Source: Tremella fuciformis (Eukaryota > Basidiomycota > Tremellomycetes > Tremellales > Tremellaceae). From it: 64,000 nucleotides of DNA. The DNA lies in the NCBI GenBank assembly GCA_032768795.1, contig CP136490.1:2728001-2792000 (forward strand). The letters are read 5' to 3'. How positions within the stretch are numbered: the first letter of the stretch is position 1; each line of letters opens with the position of its first letter. The notes under the pieces were generated by a model, which was not told the DNA's origin, searched no databases, and saw only the letters and a list, made by a program, of their open reading frames with translations. Position numbers and translations under genes: made by a program. Positions 24,815 to 35,460 of the stretch are shown here, in pieces.

Positions 24815-26026
24815 GCCGATCTCTGGCGAGTCTATATAGATAGGGTTACGCCCTGGGGCAGCGGCGGAGCCTGGACATGGTCAGCCGACACTGTCACAGG
24901 GATAGTCCGATCTGAGAGATGCAGGCCTGGAATCGGGAGAGAAGAAGAGGGAAGCGGACTTACGCTTGCGATGGGACGCTGGTCTCGGATGGGCAGGTCG
25001 CGCTGCGGAAAAGTGAGACAGTGGGCCAGGCTAGGAAGGCGCGTCGAGGGGTTTATGACGAGGTCGGCGACGCGAACTGACTGCTCTTGGCTCTATCGTT
25101 GCTACGTTACTGGGTTTGCTGCTCGTATCGGTCGTGAGGGTCGTCAATGTAATTGTGGAGTGGGTCAATGACAGAGCGACAAGTGACAAGGTCAGTCTGG
25201 CGCCAGGCAGACAGACGGGTGTGAGACTATAAAGACAAGAACAGGCGGGCCTCGTGCGCTGCACGGCGGGCCGATGCTTCTTTTCTGCGCTTCGAGCGTC
25301 ACGAGGACAATAGAGAAGCCTGCCAGAGGCGTGGAGTGGGTGGTGCGGCGTGGCCGAAGGGTGGCCGGGCGTCGGACACGGGGCGTGGAAGCGAGCCCGC
25401 CAAGGAAAGAACCAAAGAACCAAGAAGCAGAGTGGAGCGGGGAGGGGAGGAGGGGGGATCTGTGATGGCATGACTCGTGTTCGTTGGTCTTTTGTACGAT
25501 GCGCAATGACAATAGACGTGGACGGGAAGGAGGAAGAAGGTTGAAAGGCAGCGAGCCTAGGGCAGGGGGATCGGAATGTTGAACGATCATTGTCCTCTTG
25601 CTGCTAGTCTGTGCACTCGGACGAGGGGGCAGGTCCCGGGGCCACGAGCATGATGACCCGTCTAGCTGCACCCTTCGACATTCTCCTCGATGGATGGGCT
25701 GGGGGCAGGGAAGAAGAGGAGCGGCGTGTCGGAGATGAGCAATGAGAACAATAGCGAGTCCGAGTAGCTGGCGGGCGTTCTTCATTGTTCTTTCCTCCTG
25801 GGCCGTGGCTCGTGGCTCGTGTCTTGTGGCCGAGCTGTTCCTGTCACCTGCCCCCTTGCTCCGACGAGCATGTCAGCGCTATGCATACCAAGATGAGGCG
25901 TCAGGAAGAGGACAAGGGACGACAGGACAGGACAGGTCGAAATGAAGGCACTACAACTCCCCGCGGCACTGGCAATTCCTCCAAAGGCACCGAGGTTCTC
26001 TCTCTTCCATCTCTCTACTCTACTGC
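24815..26026. other. Long divergent intergenic region
   Basis: 1.2 kb between the Ser-rich gene and SOM1, unusually long for this window. A TATA-like ctatatagat lies at about 24,834, only some 20 bp from the Ser-rich ATG. Open frames here (for example 25192-25785 on the minus strand) are low-complexity Pro/Ser/Arg and show no conserved block. The last 60 bp before SOM1 are CT-rich. Confidence 0.4.
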
Positions 26027-26346
26027 ATGTCTACTACCGCTCGACCTGGGCCAGACTCGGCGGCATTCCCTGCTCCGAGTGACGACTGCGACCTGTTTAG
26101 TCTGACGCAATATCAGTGCCAGCCGACCGGGACCAAGATCACCTGCTGGCCGCTGGAGCGTATCTTCCGACAGTGAGTAGACGTTTCAGCCTTCCCCCTC
26201 TTTTACTTGTCCTGCCCAGTGTCCAACTGACAGGCCGAGCTGGCGCTGAGTCCAGGTGCGGCAAAGACAAGCCTGCTATCGAGGTCACCAACGTGATGGT
26301 CACCGCTGAAGACGGAAGACGGGTGGTGGACGCGGCTTTTCTGTGA
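26027..26346 (+). CDS. SOM1: Mitochondrial inner-membrane-peptidase subunit Som1
   Basis: Som1 is a small partner of the inner membrane peptidase (Imp1/Imp2) in yeast mitochondria. Exons 26027-26172 and 26256-26346 splice in frame to 78 residues. The hallmark is a four-cysteine core, DCDLFSLTQYQC and then TCWPLERIFRQC, that is C-x9-C-x8-C-x9-C, with the QYxC and P-x-x-R-x-F positions of fungal Som1 proteins. The second exon gives GKDKPAIEVT and ends at a TGA that also overlaps a potential gtgagt donor. The intron falls just before the last core cysteine, so no single frame shows the whole motif. It is tail-to-tail with RIM2. The assignment is from motif recall. Confidence 0.8.
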
Positions 26347-26691
26347 GTCGCTATGGGCCTCGAACTGCGGCGACCGCGCTCATGCCAGTGAGAACCCTCC
26401 GAGAGGCCGGAACTGGGCAGACGTGCGTTGATGGCGAGCAGAGCGACCGACAGCCTGCCTGCCTGCGGAGTCGCCCCAACGACGCGTCGTCCACTGTCAA
26501 GCGACGCTCAGTTGGCGATGGCAGTCTGGTGCTACCCGTCTGTCGCCGACGCCACGGGCTCGGCCAGACAGCAGCGTCGACATACCGCCAAAGCCGGAGT
26601 CATGCTCCTCGCCTTGGCATGCATGCGGCGATACATTGCGAGAGGTGTTGTCTACTTCTCTAACTTCTCTCTACTCTTTCCCCCGTGACCC
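26347..26691. other. Convergent 3' spacer, SOM1 and RIM2
   Basis: 345 bp between facing stop codons. Holds both 3' untranslated regions. Frames across it are short and unspecific. Confidence 0.4.
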
Positions 26692-28102
26692 CTATGACCC
26701 TAGTCTCTCCGCCACCAGCTCGTATATCAAAAACATACACGCGGCATTCGGCACCACCCTGAACATGTGCGCCGTCAGGCCTCCATACAGCCCAGCCATG
26801 CCCTCTTCTCGCGCGACCAGTTTGAGCGTCTGGAGCAGCCCGGTGTACTTCGTGCGGCCCTCCACTGCCGGCTGTCGTAGCCGTGTCCGCACAACCTCGT
26901 GCGGGTAAGTGATGAGCGATGCAACGGCCTTGGCGCCGCCCGAGGCGCCGACGATACCGGTCACGTAGCCGAGGATGGACTGCTTCGTATCGGGATTCGA
27001 CGGGTGGGCGTTGCTGAGCCGCTTGAGCCGTTCGTAGAGGACCCATTGGATGACGCCTTCCGATACGCCGAGGTAAGAGGCAGACAAGCCGCGGTACAGC
27101 CCTGGCAGGCCTTCTTGACGAATAATAGATAATGTCATGGACAGGGCGTCGTGTCTTCTAACAGCAGCGACGGCAGGGTTGGCTGTTGTTGCTGGACGAG
27201 CTGCTCCAGCCGCCAGTGCTGCGGCTGAGCGGGCTATCGGTCCTGGGAGGGTGGACGAGGGTGCTGGTCCTGGTGTTGACGACGAGGCGATGGGAGTTGG
27301 GCGTGTCGGTTGTGTCTTTTTGGCGGAAAGCTGCAGGCGGGTCTTGACGACTGCTCGTCAGCGACATCCCTATGCCTGTATGAAGCTCTTACCCCATATT
27401 GGGTTCGTCCCTGTGGCCGTCATGATGCCCGCAATGACCGCCGCGCTCAGATGGATCAACGGGCTGTCTTCCGACGTCTGGCCAGCTTTCTCCGTCGGGG
27501 CATTGGGGAACTTGTTCGCCAAGTATGCTTTGGACGTGGGGTAGAAGTAAAAGTTGATGGCACTGGGGGTCAGCACCGCCTCGAGCCAGCAAGAGAGTGG
27601 GTGCTCACCGAGCTGGGATGATACCGACCAAACTCGGCCCCAAGCCCTTATACAGCGCCCGCCAGCCCTCCTCCACTCCTATCCGGCGAATCAAGACAAC
27701 CGTATCGACAAACGCCCACAGTCCGCCGCTGGCACCTGGCCGCGAGGCGCTCGCTGCGCCCGCAGCAGCCGAAGAAGAGCTCGGGAGGGACGACGACGCG
27801 GCTGCCTGACGAAACATGTCCGATTGCAGGCGCGTCTTGACGACATCAAAAGGCGAAGTGACGATGGCGCCCGCCATACCGCCTATCGAGCCTGCTGCTG
27901 AGTGTTTCCATCCCTGCAGCTCGCGCTTTTTTCGGGCCGGCATGGGAGGCGAGGCGGTGGAAGGCGGAGAGGATGAGGAGGCAGATGCGCTGGGGATCAG
28001 TCCGGCTTGGGTCTCTGGTCGTGCTGAGTCGCTGGGGCTTGAGGAGGAGGACCACCCGGAGAAGAGAGAGCGTTTCGAGGACGACGGCGTGGGATGGGCC
28101 AT
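26692..28102 (-). CDS. RIM2: Mitochondrial carrier, RIM2/SLC25A33-36 type (pyrimidine nucleotides)
   Basis: Six-helix inner-membrane carrier; the Rim2 branch exchanges pyrimidine nucleotides and supports mitochondrial DNA and RNA synthesis. Exons 27609-28102, 27393-27562 and 26692-27350 give 440 residues. The three carrier repeats show the P-x-D/E-x-x-x-x-R family motif: SPFDVVKTRLQ, NPIWVVKTRLQ and YPHEVVRTRLR. Typical Rim2 features are the long Ser-rich insertion after the first motif, GWRALYKGLGPSLVGIIPARAI, and the tryptophan in the second motif (PIW). FRVVPNAACMFLIYE closes the third repeat. The Ser-rich N-terminus of about 60 residues may face the matrix or intermembrane space. It shares a 241-bp promoter with DBP7. 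Substrate is inferred from the family. Confidence 0.88.
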
Positions 28103-28343
28103 CGCTGCGGGTACAGGGGAGCGCAGCGGCCTCTCTCGAGTATGGCGATGTCGCAGAGACAATAACGATAAGATGTAACGAAAGTATCCCCCTGCAATCC
28201 CATCTGGACCATGTTCTTTCGGTCGTCATCACCCGGCTCGCTCGGCGGCAAAAATTCCCTCAGGCACCGTTCAGCAATCACCTCCAGAGACAAAGATTTC
28301 CGGTCCACTTTGCATCTTGGAAAGCCTACTGGTAGCAGGCAGT

Positions 28344-31253
28344 ATGGACGACGGGATCGAGCTCAACTTTGCGGCGCCGTCTTCGAGCGAGCCGGTCAGG
28401 CGGCATGTGGCCGTCAAGAAAGGGGGTCGGTGGACGGACCGGTAAGTCCACCTCAATTCGCTCGTCATTTGGGCAGTCCTGACTGGCAGTGTCAAGGCGA
28501 AGCGGGAAGCGAGGGATGCCGTGCGACATAGTGTAGCTGCCCGGCCAGAGGGAGCCCCTTCTCAGGCTTCAGCTCCCCCCAATCCTGCGCAGCCGGCGAG
28601 AGAGGTGCCGCCGCCCCCTGCACGATCTCGGAATCCCGAAACAGGCATCGCTGCCCCTGCTCCTCGAGTGCTTGCGCCTGCTCGACCCACGCAAGTGATC
28701 TCCAAGCCTTCAGTTGCTCGTGCAGTATCCCACTCATCCCCTGTCTCAACGCGGAATGGCATCTCGTCCCCTTCGAAAGCGACAGCTCGGCCTCCGGTAC
28801 CAGCAGCACGAGCCGAGCAGTCCCCCACGGCTGGACCGTCTCGCCCCTCCCACATCCCTATCCCTCAACCGACCGCCTCGAAGGCCAAAGCCCCACAGAT
28901 CATCTCGTCGCTCTTCACATCCGGCCCGTCCGTCCCTAAACCCATCTCGACTCGGCTGGCCGAACGTCCGGCCGGTGTTCCCAGTAACGCACCGCTGGGC
29001 GACACGTCGACCTTCGCAGGTCTCGGATTGCACCCGTTACTTGACCGGCACTTGAAGAGCAAGATGGGCGTGTCGGCGCCGACCGCCATTCAACGATCAT
29101 GCCTACCGTACCTTCTCTCTTCTCCCCTCGACCTATCGTCGCCCGACGACGAAGACGACGATTACGAGACCAGGACCGAGGTTGTCACCTCGCCAAACGG
29201 TAAGGGCAAAGAGCCGATGCGCGACGTGTTCATACAGTCTCAAACGGGATCCGGCAAGACGCTCTCCTACCTCCTCCCCATCATTCAGACCCTTCTTCCA
29301 CTCTCCCAGCTTTCCTATATCGACCGCAGCATCGGTACACTGGCCATCATCCTGGCCCCGACTCGTGAACTCGCACAGCAGATCTCGAAAGTGCTCGAAG
29401 CGCTGCTCACTATGTCTCTTGCCTCAAGCGACCAAGAAGATGACACACACTACACTCGCTGGCTCGTGTCTGGTCTTCTGACCGGCGGCTCGACCAAGAA
29501 CCACGAGAAGACCCGGCTACGGAAGGGCGTCCCGATCCTGGTGGCTACGCCGGGACGGTTGCTGGATCATCTACAGAACACGTCGTCTTTCAAGTGTGCC
29601 AAGACCATGTTCCTCGTGCTGGACGAAGCGGATCGCCTTATGGACCTCGGCTTCGAGGAGACCATTACTGGTATCGTCAAAGCTCTCGATGGGCGGCGGA
29701 AGATCGAGATGGCCGCAGAGGACGAAGTCGAGGGCGGGGTCATGAAGTGGGATTACTGGTCTCGGGGCCGCAGGAACATCTTGTGTTCAGCAACGATCGA
29801 CGCAAAGGTGGAGAAGCTGGCTGGGGTCATGCTGAAAGACCCTGTCGTCTTTCGCGGTCAGGCGGACAATGCAAAGAAACCCAACAAGGAGGATGCCGTG
29901 CTGCGAGAGGCCTTGGGGGAGGGGAACAAGGTTGTCCTGCCCAACATGGCCGAGGACAAGTTCACCCCTCCCAGCCAACTCAGCCAGAAGTACGTGGTGG
30001 TTCCTACCAAGCTGCGACTGGTCACGCTTGTCGCGCTTCTACGGAGCCTGGTGGGCAAGGCAGGGCGAAACGGAGAAGAAGGCACAAAGGTCATTGTCTT
30101 TCTCAGCTCGACGGATACGGTCGACTTTCACTGGAAACTGCTTGGCGGGGTCAAGATGGGCGACGATGATGTCGCTCCTGAAGCCGCTTCCGCCTCAGGG
30201 GAGGACGGCGGCGAATCTGCATATGAGGACGGGGATAGCCACCCAAAACCCAATGGAGCCGATCCTCAAGCTCGGAAATCCTCCGCAAAGAAGAAGCCGG
30301 CCGCTGAGGTTGTTGCACTATTTTCGCCGCTGCTGCCGAATACAACAATCCACCGTCTGCACGGCTCGCTGCCTCTCCGCACCCGTCTCGCCTCTCTCGC
30401 TTCCTTTGCCGGCGCCTCGGCTCACCCGTCCATCCTGCTCGCCACATCCGTCGCATCTCGGGGGCTAGATTTACCGCTCGTCCGCGCTGTTGTGCAATAC
30501 GACCTGCCCACTGAGGGCGGGGCGAACGAGTACGTGCACCGCGTGGGCCGTACAGCCCGCGCGGGAAAGGGCGGCGAGGCATGGGCGTTCGTCGGTCCGT
30601 CCGAGGCCGGATGGGTTCCATGGGTCGAGGGCAAGATGGGCGCTGCGAGCAGTGCAAGCAGTGGCGGGGCTGGCGACGTACGGCTCGGCCAGGTGGGCGT
30701 GGAAGACGTGCTCAAGCGCGGTTTCGGTGGGAAAGGCTTCGAGTACGAATCCCGCGCGACCGAAGCGCAGCTGGCAATAGAGCGCTGGGTGCTGGCGGAC
30801 GAGCCGAGTGCTTCTTTGGCGCGCAAGGCCTTTGCTTCATTTGTGAGGGCGTACTCGACTCATCCGGCCGAGGAGAAACGCTTCTTCCATCCCAAATCGC
30901 TCCACTTGGGTCATCTCGCCAAAGCGTTCGCCCTGCGCGAGGCGCCGTCCAGTCTGGCGGGCGCAGCGGCGACTGGTGCTGCCAAGGCTAGCAAGGTCAA
31001 GAAGCGCAAGAGGGAAGAAGGGGCGGCGGATGAAGAGGAGGAGACCGGCGAGACGGGCAGGAAGAGCAGGACCGAGGAGATGGCGCGCAACGAGACCGAG
31101 CGGCGGATGTACGAGGCGGTCCGGAAGGCCGGGAGGATGAGCAAGGCCAAGGGCGTCATGGGGCAGTTTGACACGGCCAAGTCGAATGCCGCTGGAGGCG
31201 AGTTTCACGTGATGGGCGCCGGGGAGCTGGAGAGGATGGTCAAGCGGCGCTAA
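28344..31253 (+). CDS. DBP7: ATP-dependent RNA helicase Dbp7 (DEAD box)
   Basis: Nucleolar DEAD-box helicase for early 60S assembly. Exon 1 (28344-28441) gives MDDGIELNFA...GGRWTDR, the short start typical of Dbp7, and exon 2 (28490-31253) the rest; 953 residues in all. Motifs in order: SAPTAIQ (Q), SQTGSGKT (I), PTRELAQQ (Ia), TPGRLLDHL (Ib), VLDEADRLMDLGFE (II), CSATID (III), TSVASRGLDLP (V), HRVGRTARAGKGG (VI). A Pro/Ala-rich linker separates exon 1 from the Q motif, and a basic, Glu-rich C-terminus ends near KRR. The insert between motifs III and IV (about 30,160-30,310) is acidic and probably disordered. Its stop lies 54 bp from that of the next gene. Confidence 0.92.
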
Positions 31254-31307
31254 GACCTGCAGGGGATGTCATGATAGTGCATGCCACATCTATACTCGTG
31301 TATACTA

Positions 31308-32465
31308 CTATTGCAGCTTGGCAACGTCGGTATTGATAAAGGTGTCCATGCTCCACGGCTCCTCCCGACTTTTCACAACGCCAGCCGTCTCAAGCACACT
31401 ACCATCAGCTCCCCATTCACATTGACGGGTGAAGCAGGCCTCACCTGAGCGTATCCCGCACCACCTTCTCCTCTACCACCCGCAGGCCCTTGACCCACCG
31501 ATGACTCGCCAGCCACTCGACCACGTCCTCGCGCTTCTGCCCGAAAGTATCCACGACAAAATCCACATCCTCTTTCTTCCGCGCCTCGGCGGAGTCAAAG
31601 TGGTCCACATACGGCTCGAGCTTGGCCAGGAAGTCCGACACCGTCTCAGAGGGCACATTGGGCGAGGCGGCAATGTGCCAGCACGGCCAGGGTGCTCATC
31701 TTCAGCCTCACGCACATGCCTCAGGGGTGGAGACGTACTGTAGACTGAGCCGATGAAGCGAACTTCGCCCGAGTCGACATAGGGTTTGGTCGTGAACCAC
31801 TCCCACATGAATGCCGAGGTGGTCCCGTCGTTGACGCTATCTCTGAGCGGCTTGAACTGGCCCTTGACTACCGGCGTCAGCTTCCGGCGTCCATTCGAGG
31901 AAAACAACAGCTGACCCTCGTATTTCGGCTGCTCGTCTGCTTTCCACCCTTCTTGCGTGGCCAGCACGGCCACCATCACCTGCGAGCCGCTACACATCAG
32001 TCTGGTGACTCTCTTGCAAGCTTTGGCCGTGCTGACCTGCCCTGGCGCGAAATGCCAAAGGTCGTGCCCTTCAGGTCGTCCACAGTGTTGTACTGGCTCT
32101 CTTTCCCAGTGATAATGGCCCTGCTGATCAGCGCCTCCCATCGTGCGCGAGCTATCTATCAACACACCATCGCAGCGGGGTCGCAATGTATCGCCCGACC
32201 AGCTTGTAGCTCGTCTGGCCATTCGCCAAACCAGCAATGAGGGCATCAGTCAATGCTGGCTCCAGTCAGCCTAGGCTATCGTGCAAGGCGAAGAATGCCG
32301 ACCGATGCACAGATCGATCTCGCCTTCTCGCAACTTGACCTGCATCTCCCCTGTCCCACCTGGGCACTCCACCAGCGTGAACGTCTCGCCATTGTCTTTC
32401 GCAGCGAGCTGCAAGAGGGGCGAGAGGAAGTGCTCTCTGTGCCATGCGACGCGGAGAGGGGCCAT
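31308..32465 (-). CDS. Periplasmic-binding-protein-fold protein (Ca3427-like)
   Basis: Soluble protein with the type 2 periplasmic-binding fold, similar to the fungal Ca3427 group, which itself resembles bacterial alkanesulfonate or THI5/NMT1-type binding proteins. Six exons (32303-32465, 32168-32255, 32037-32120, 31739-31989, 31445-31694, 31308-31398) join in frame to 308 residues. Visible blocks are LRVAWHREHFLSPL, ECPGGTGEMQVKLREGEID, GTTFGISRQGSGSQVM, SAFMWEWFTTKPYVDSGEV and PWPCWHIAAS. The last exon was missed by the open frame, which ends at 31441 if the final intron is retained. No signal peptide is seen, so it is probably cytosolic. Ligand unknown. It is divergent from the CFEM gene. 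Confidence 0.8.
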
Positions 32466-32936
32466 GTTGTCGGCGCAGTGCAGCTCAGAACTAATAAATG
32501 TAGAGTACAGCTCAAGAAGTATCTCAGTCAGTTGTCGGAGGGAGAAGTGGAGGTCGGCCACATCCGCAGGTCACGCGTGTGACACGTGGCAAATGTCAGG
32601 CTCACAATCAGGGGTCCTCGCCCACTCAGGCACCAAGTTGCAGCGATGCTATTGTTCTCTGTTCGACATCTATTGTCCCCTCTCTGTCCGCCATGCCCAC
32701 GCACAGCACAATAAGAAGACAAGGAGCGCCAGGCTGCAGTCGCAATCGTCCCCCTGCTTCGTCTGCCCGACCGAGGCCCTGATCACCTGCTTCTCGCCGG
32801 GCGAGGCTATTGTCTCGGACGCCGCCGGACCAGAGCTAGAAGGAGTGCAGAGAAAGAAGGCCATATACATACACAGGCAGCACTGGCATGCATTGACTCT
32901 TCCTCTCCCTCACATCTTTGCGTCACAGCTTCTACC
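32466..32936. promoter_or_regulatory. Promoter region between the Ca3427-like and CFEM genes
   Basis: 471 bp between divergent starts. ACGCGT (about 32,573-32,578) and CACGTG (about 32,583-32,588) lie next to each other. The plus-strand frame through it (32281-32955) is long but featureless. Confidence 0.4.
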
Positions 32937-34094
32937 ATGCCCCTCGTCATGTTGACCACTAGGGCCGATGCCTCGACATTGACAGCGTGCACGTCGGGAT
33001 GGTGAGTCTGACGGACTCAGCACGAGCAGAGAAGGACTGAGGGCAGTATGGCTTCGGGCGACATTACGGGCTGTTCGAGCGTCACCGATTATGCGTGTCT
33101 GTGCCAGAGCACAGCATACCAGAGCTCTGTGCAGGTGCGCGCCCTGCTGGTAATTCGGTGGGGAGATGGCTGACTGGTAGGAATGCTGGGCGGCAAACTG
33201 TACGGCGTCTGATACGACAGCGGCGCAGACGTACTCTGAGCAGGCGTGCGAGTATTACTTGGGCGGCACTGGCAATAGCACGACAGGGACATCCAACTCG
33301 ACCTCGTGAGCTGCCTCTTGAGAGCAGGCAAGCCCTTCTGACTGGTCAACAGATCAGCTTCGTCCACTGCGACTGCCTATGCCACCGACGCACCGAGTGT
33401 CATACCACACTCATTCGTCATTCTTCAGGCGGTGGTGAGTCCCCTCGTTTGGATGCGAAGACAGATACTGACCCCGACACAGATGAGCACCATCTGCTCC
33501 CTCATCCTCGTCGCCGCCATCTGCCTCGGCCTCCTCGCGTGCCGGGCCAAGATCAGACGAGAAAACGCTACGCAGCACAGGCATGTCCCCCTTTCTTGCC
33601 TACAAGGTGCTCGAGCTGACTGGCGCAGAAGCTGGACAGGCGTCGGCGGCTCGACGTACGGCCCATCGTCCATGGGTGGAGACACCAAGAACAAATTCGG
33701 CTTCCGCTCGGCCAAATCAGGCGCATCGTCCAATATGGGCGGCACGGCCTCGGGGCACACATCGGCATTCACCAACTCGCGCGGCGGCACCTCGACATTC
33801 GGCGGGACCGACACGTTCGGGTCCGCCTCCCAGACCGTGTCGTTTGGCGCGGTGGGTCCGCACGGCCAGGGCGGGTTCGGCATGCGCGATGGCGCCCAGA
33901 GGGGATTCACCAACCGCCTCACGCTCGGTGAGCTGGAGCAGGAGGCCGAGGGGGAGGAGTGGGAGATGGAGATCAAGGAGGACAAGAGTGCGGTGCTCGA
34001 GAGCCCTACTCGCGGCGAGAGCGAGGTCGAGTATGGGGGCAGCACCGTGCACCTCAACACGCTTGACAAGGGCCAAGGGGGGCATGCGGTGTGA
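32937..34094 (+). CDS. CFEM-domain single-pass membrane protein
   Basis: CFEM domains are fungal extracellular eight-cysteine folds, some of which bind haem. Spliced exons (32937-33001, 33047-33134, 33181-33305, 33353-33434, 33483-33580, 33629-34094) give 307 residues. The eight cysteines run CTSGC, ITGC, DYACLC, QECWAANC and QAC, with spacing 3-8-7-1-11-4-15, which fits CFEM. A Ser/Thr-rich stalk with NxS/T sites follows, then a transmembrane helix (STICSLILVAAICLGLLAC), a basic stop-transfer segment and a Gly/Ser/Thr-rich cytoplasmic tail. The intron 33581-33628 has a GC donor and is in frame without stops, so it may be retained in some mRNAs. No convincing signal peptide precedes the domain; a further 5' exon may be missing. 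Confidence 0.8.
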
Positions 34095-34216
34095 CACCCT
34101 CCCCAAGCCTGTATAGATAGACTCCCACCTCCTCTTCTCCCTGTGTCTGCTTCATCTGGGTACAGCGCGGTGTATAGTCCTGACGATTGACGAGAACAGC
34201 AGTGTATGCATATGTG

Positions 34217-35271
34217 CTACTCCTTCGCCACAGCCTCCGTGCGGGAAATCTGCACTCGCTCCACGGCGCGCAGCAGCTCTGCCTCGCGCTTGTCCCTCTT
34301 CTCGGCGATATCCCGCATGGCGTTCCCCTGACATCAGATCGCTCCTCACACACAGTCTTGGGAGCACTCACCATGTTGTCGCTGCGGCTGCGCCAGCGGT
34401 ACCCCTTGAACACCTTGGCGCGCATGCGGTCGCGATACCGGTCCATCTCCGTCTTGGCAAACGCCTTCTCCAGCATCGCCTCTCGCGCCTTGGCCCACTT
34501 GTCTCCCACGCCCATGCGCTCGCCCTGGGCGTACAGCTCCTCGATATCGTCCGGATAGTGGAACGGCTCTTCGAGCCCGACGACCGCACGCTTATAGTTA
34601 TCCCTCGCGCCGCCTTTACGAACCAGGTTGCCGGGACGCACGCGGGTGACCTCGCCGATATAATTGTCTGTGCGGATGAATGTCACCTTCAGTCCGTACA
34701 CCGCGAGGAGGTACGACCGCAGGTCGGTCTTGGTCATGGAGGGCGGGATGCGGAACGTCGCGATGAACGGGTTGTACGCTTCGCCGGGCGGAGTGTGGTT
34801 GCGCACGAGCCGGATCTGTATGTTGGGTAGGAAGATGCGCTGGCCGACGATGCGCGATGGGCCGGGCGTTATGGATGCTTCCCCCTCTTGCGAGGTCTGA
34901 GATGGGTCGGTGGACTGCAGGAAGGACAATTTGCCAGGGACAGCGATACCTCTCATCCGAGATCGCCAAGCCATTTGGCCCTTCAGGAAGGCCTGCCTGC
35001 CGCTCGTCTCATCGCCCTTGTATTGCCCTTGAGCACGGAGGGACTGGAACTCCTGCTCCAGCTTGGGCGGTAGTAGTTTGGGCGTCTTGCCAGTCGAAGT
35101 TGTCGACCCGAGAAGGGCTGGATCCGAGAAGGGGGACGGAGAGGATGAGGGGTGTGGAGGATGCTCGGCCCGCCGCCGACGGACCGCTTGCGGGAGTGTC
35201 GAGGTCGATGCAGCGAGTGACGGCGGCAGTGCCGCGGGCGTGGCCAGTCCACGCCGTATGATATGCGACAT
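34217..35271 (-). CDS. MRP20: Mitochondrial large-subunit ribosomal protein uL23m
   Basis: Homologue of yeast Mrp20 (uL23m), which sits at the exit of the mitochondrial ribosome tunnel. Exons 34372-35271 and 34217-34327 give 336 residues. The N-terminus (MSHIIRRGLATPAALPP) looks like a mitochondrial presequence. The uL23 core is visible: GQRIFLPNIQIRLVRN, FIATFRIPPSMTKTDLRSYL, VYGLKVTFIRTDNYIGEV and RKGGARDNYKRAVVGLEE. A long helical C-terminal extension follows, with many Lys/Arg/Glu residues. The 44-nt intron is close to the end and its last exon (GNAMRDIAEKRDKREAELL) is outside the long open frame. The start is divergent from BIR1 with a 189-bp gap. Confidence 0.88.
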
Positions 35272-35460
35272 GACTACGGATGATCTGCAGAGAGTCGATA
35301 GCAGGACGAACTTCGAAGTCGCTCCTCCGAAATTCAGTGATGGGAGAGGCTGACGTAATCAATCCCCCCACTTTGTATACGCGACTGCTATTTCCCTGCC
35401 GACGCGAGCAAAACACCTCTCAATCCACCTCTTCATCTACAGTCGCCGAGCGCCAGCATC

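Noticed and set aside
25192..25785. 197-residue minus-strand frame upstream of the Ser-rich gene
   Set aside because: Low-complexity Pro/Ser/Arg, no conserved block, no splice pattern. Left as intergenic.
32281..32955. 224-residue plus-strand frame
   Set aside because: Overlaps the first exon of the Ca3427-like gene antisense and the promoter; no motif, mixed Cys/His without pattern.
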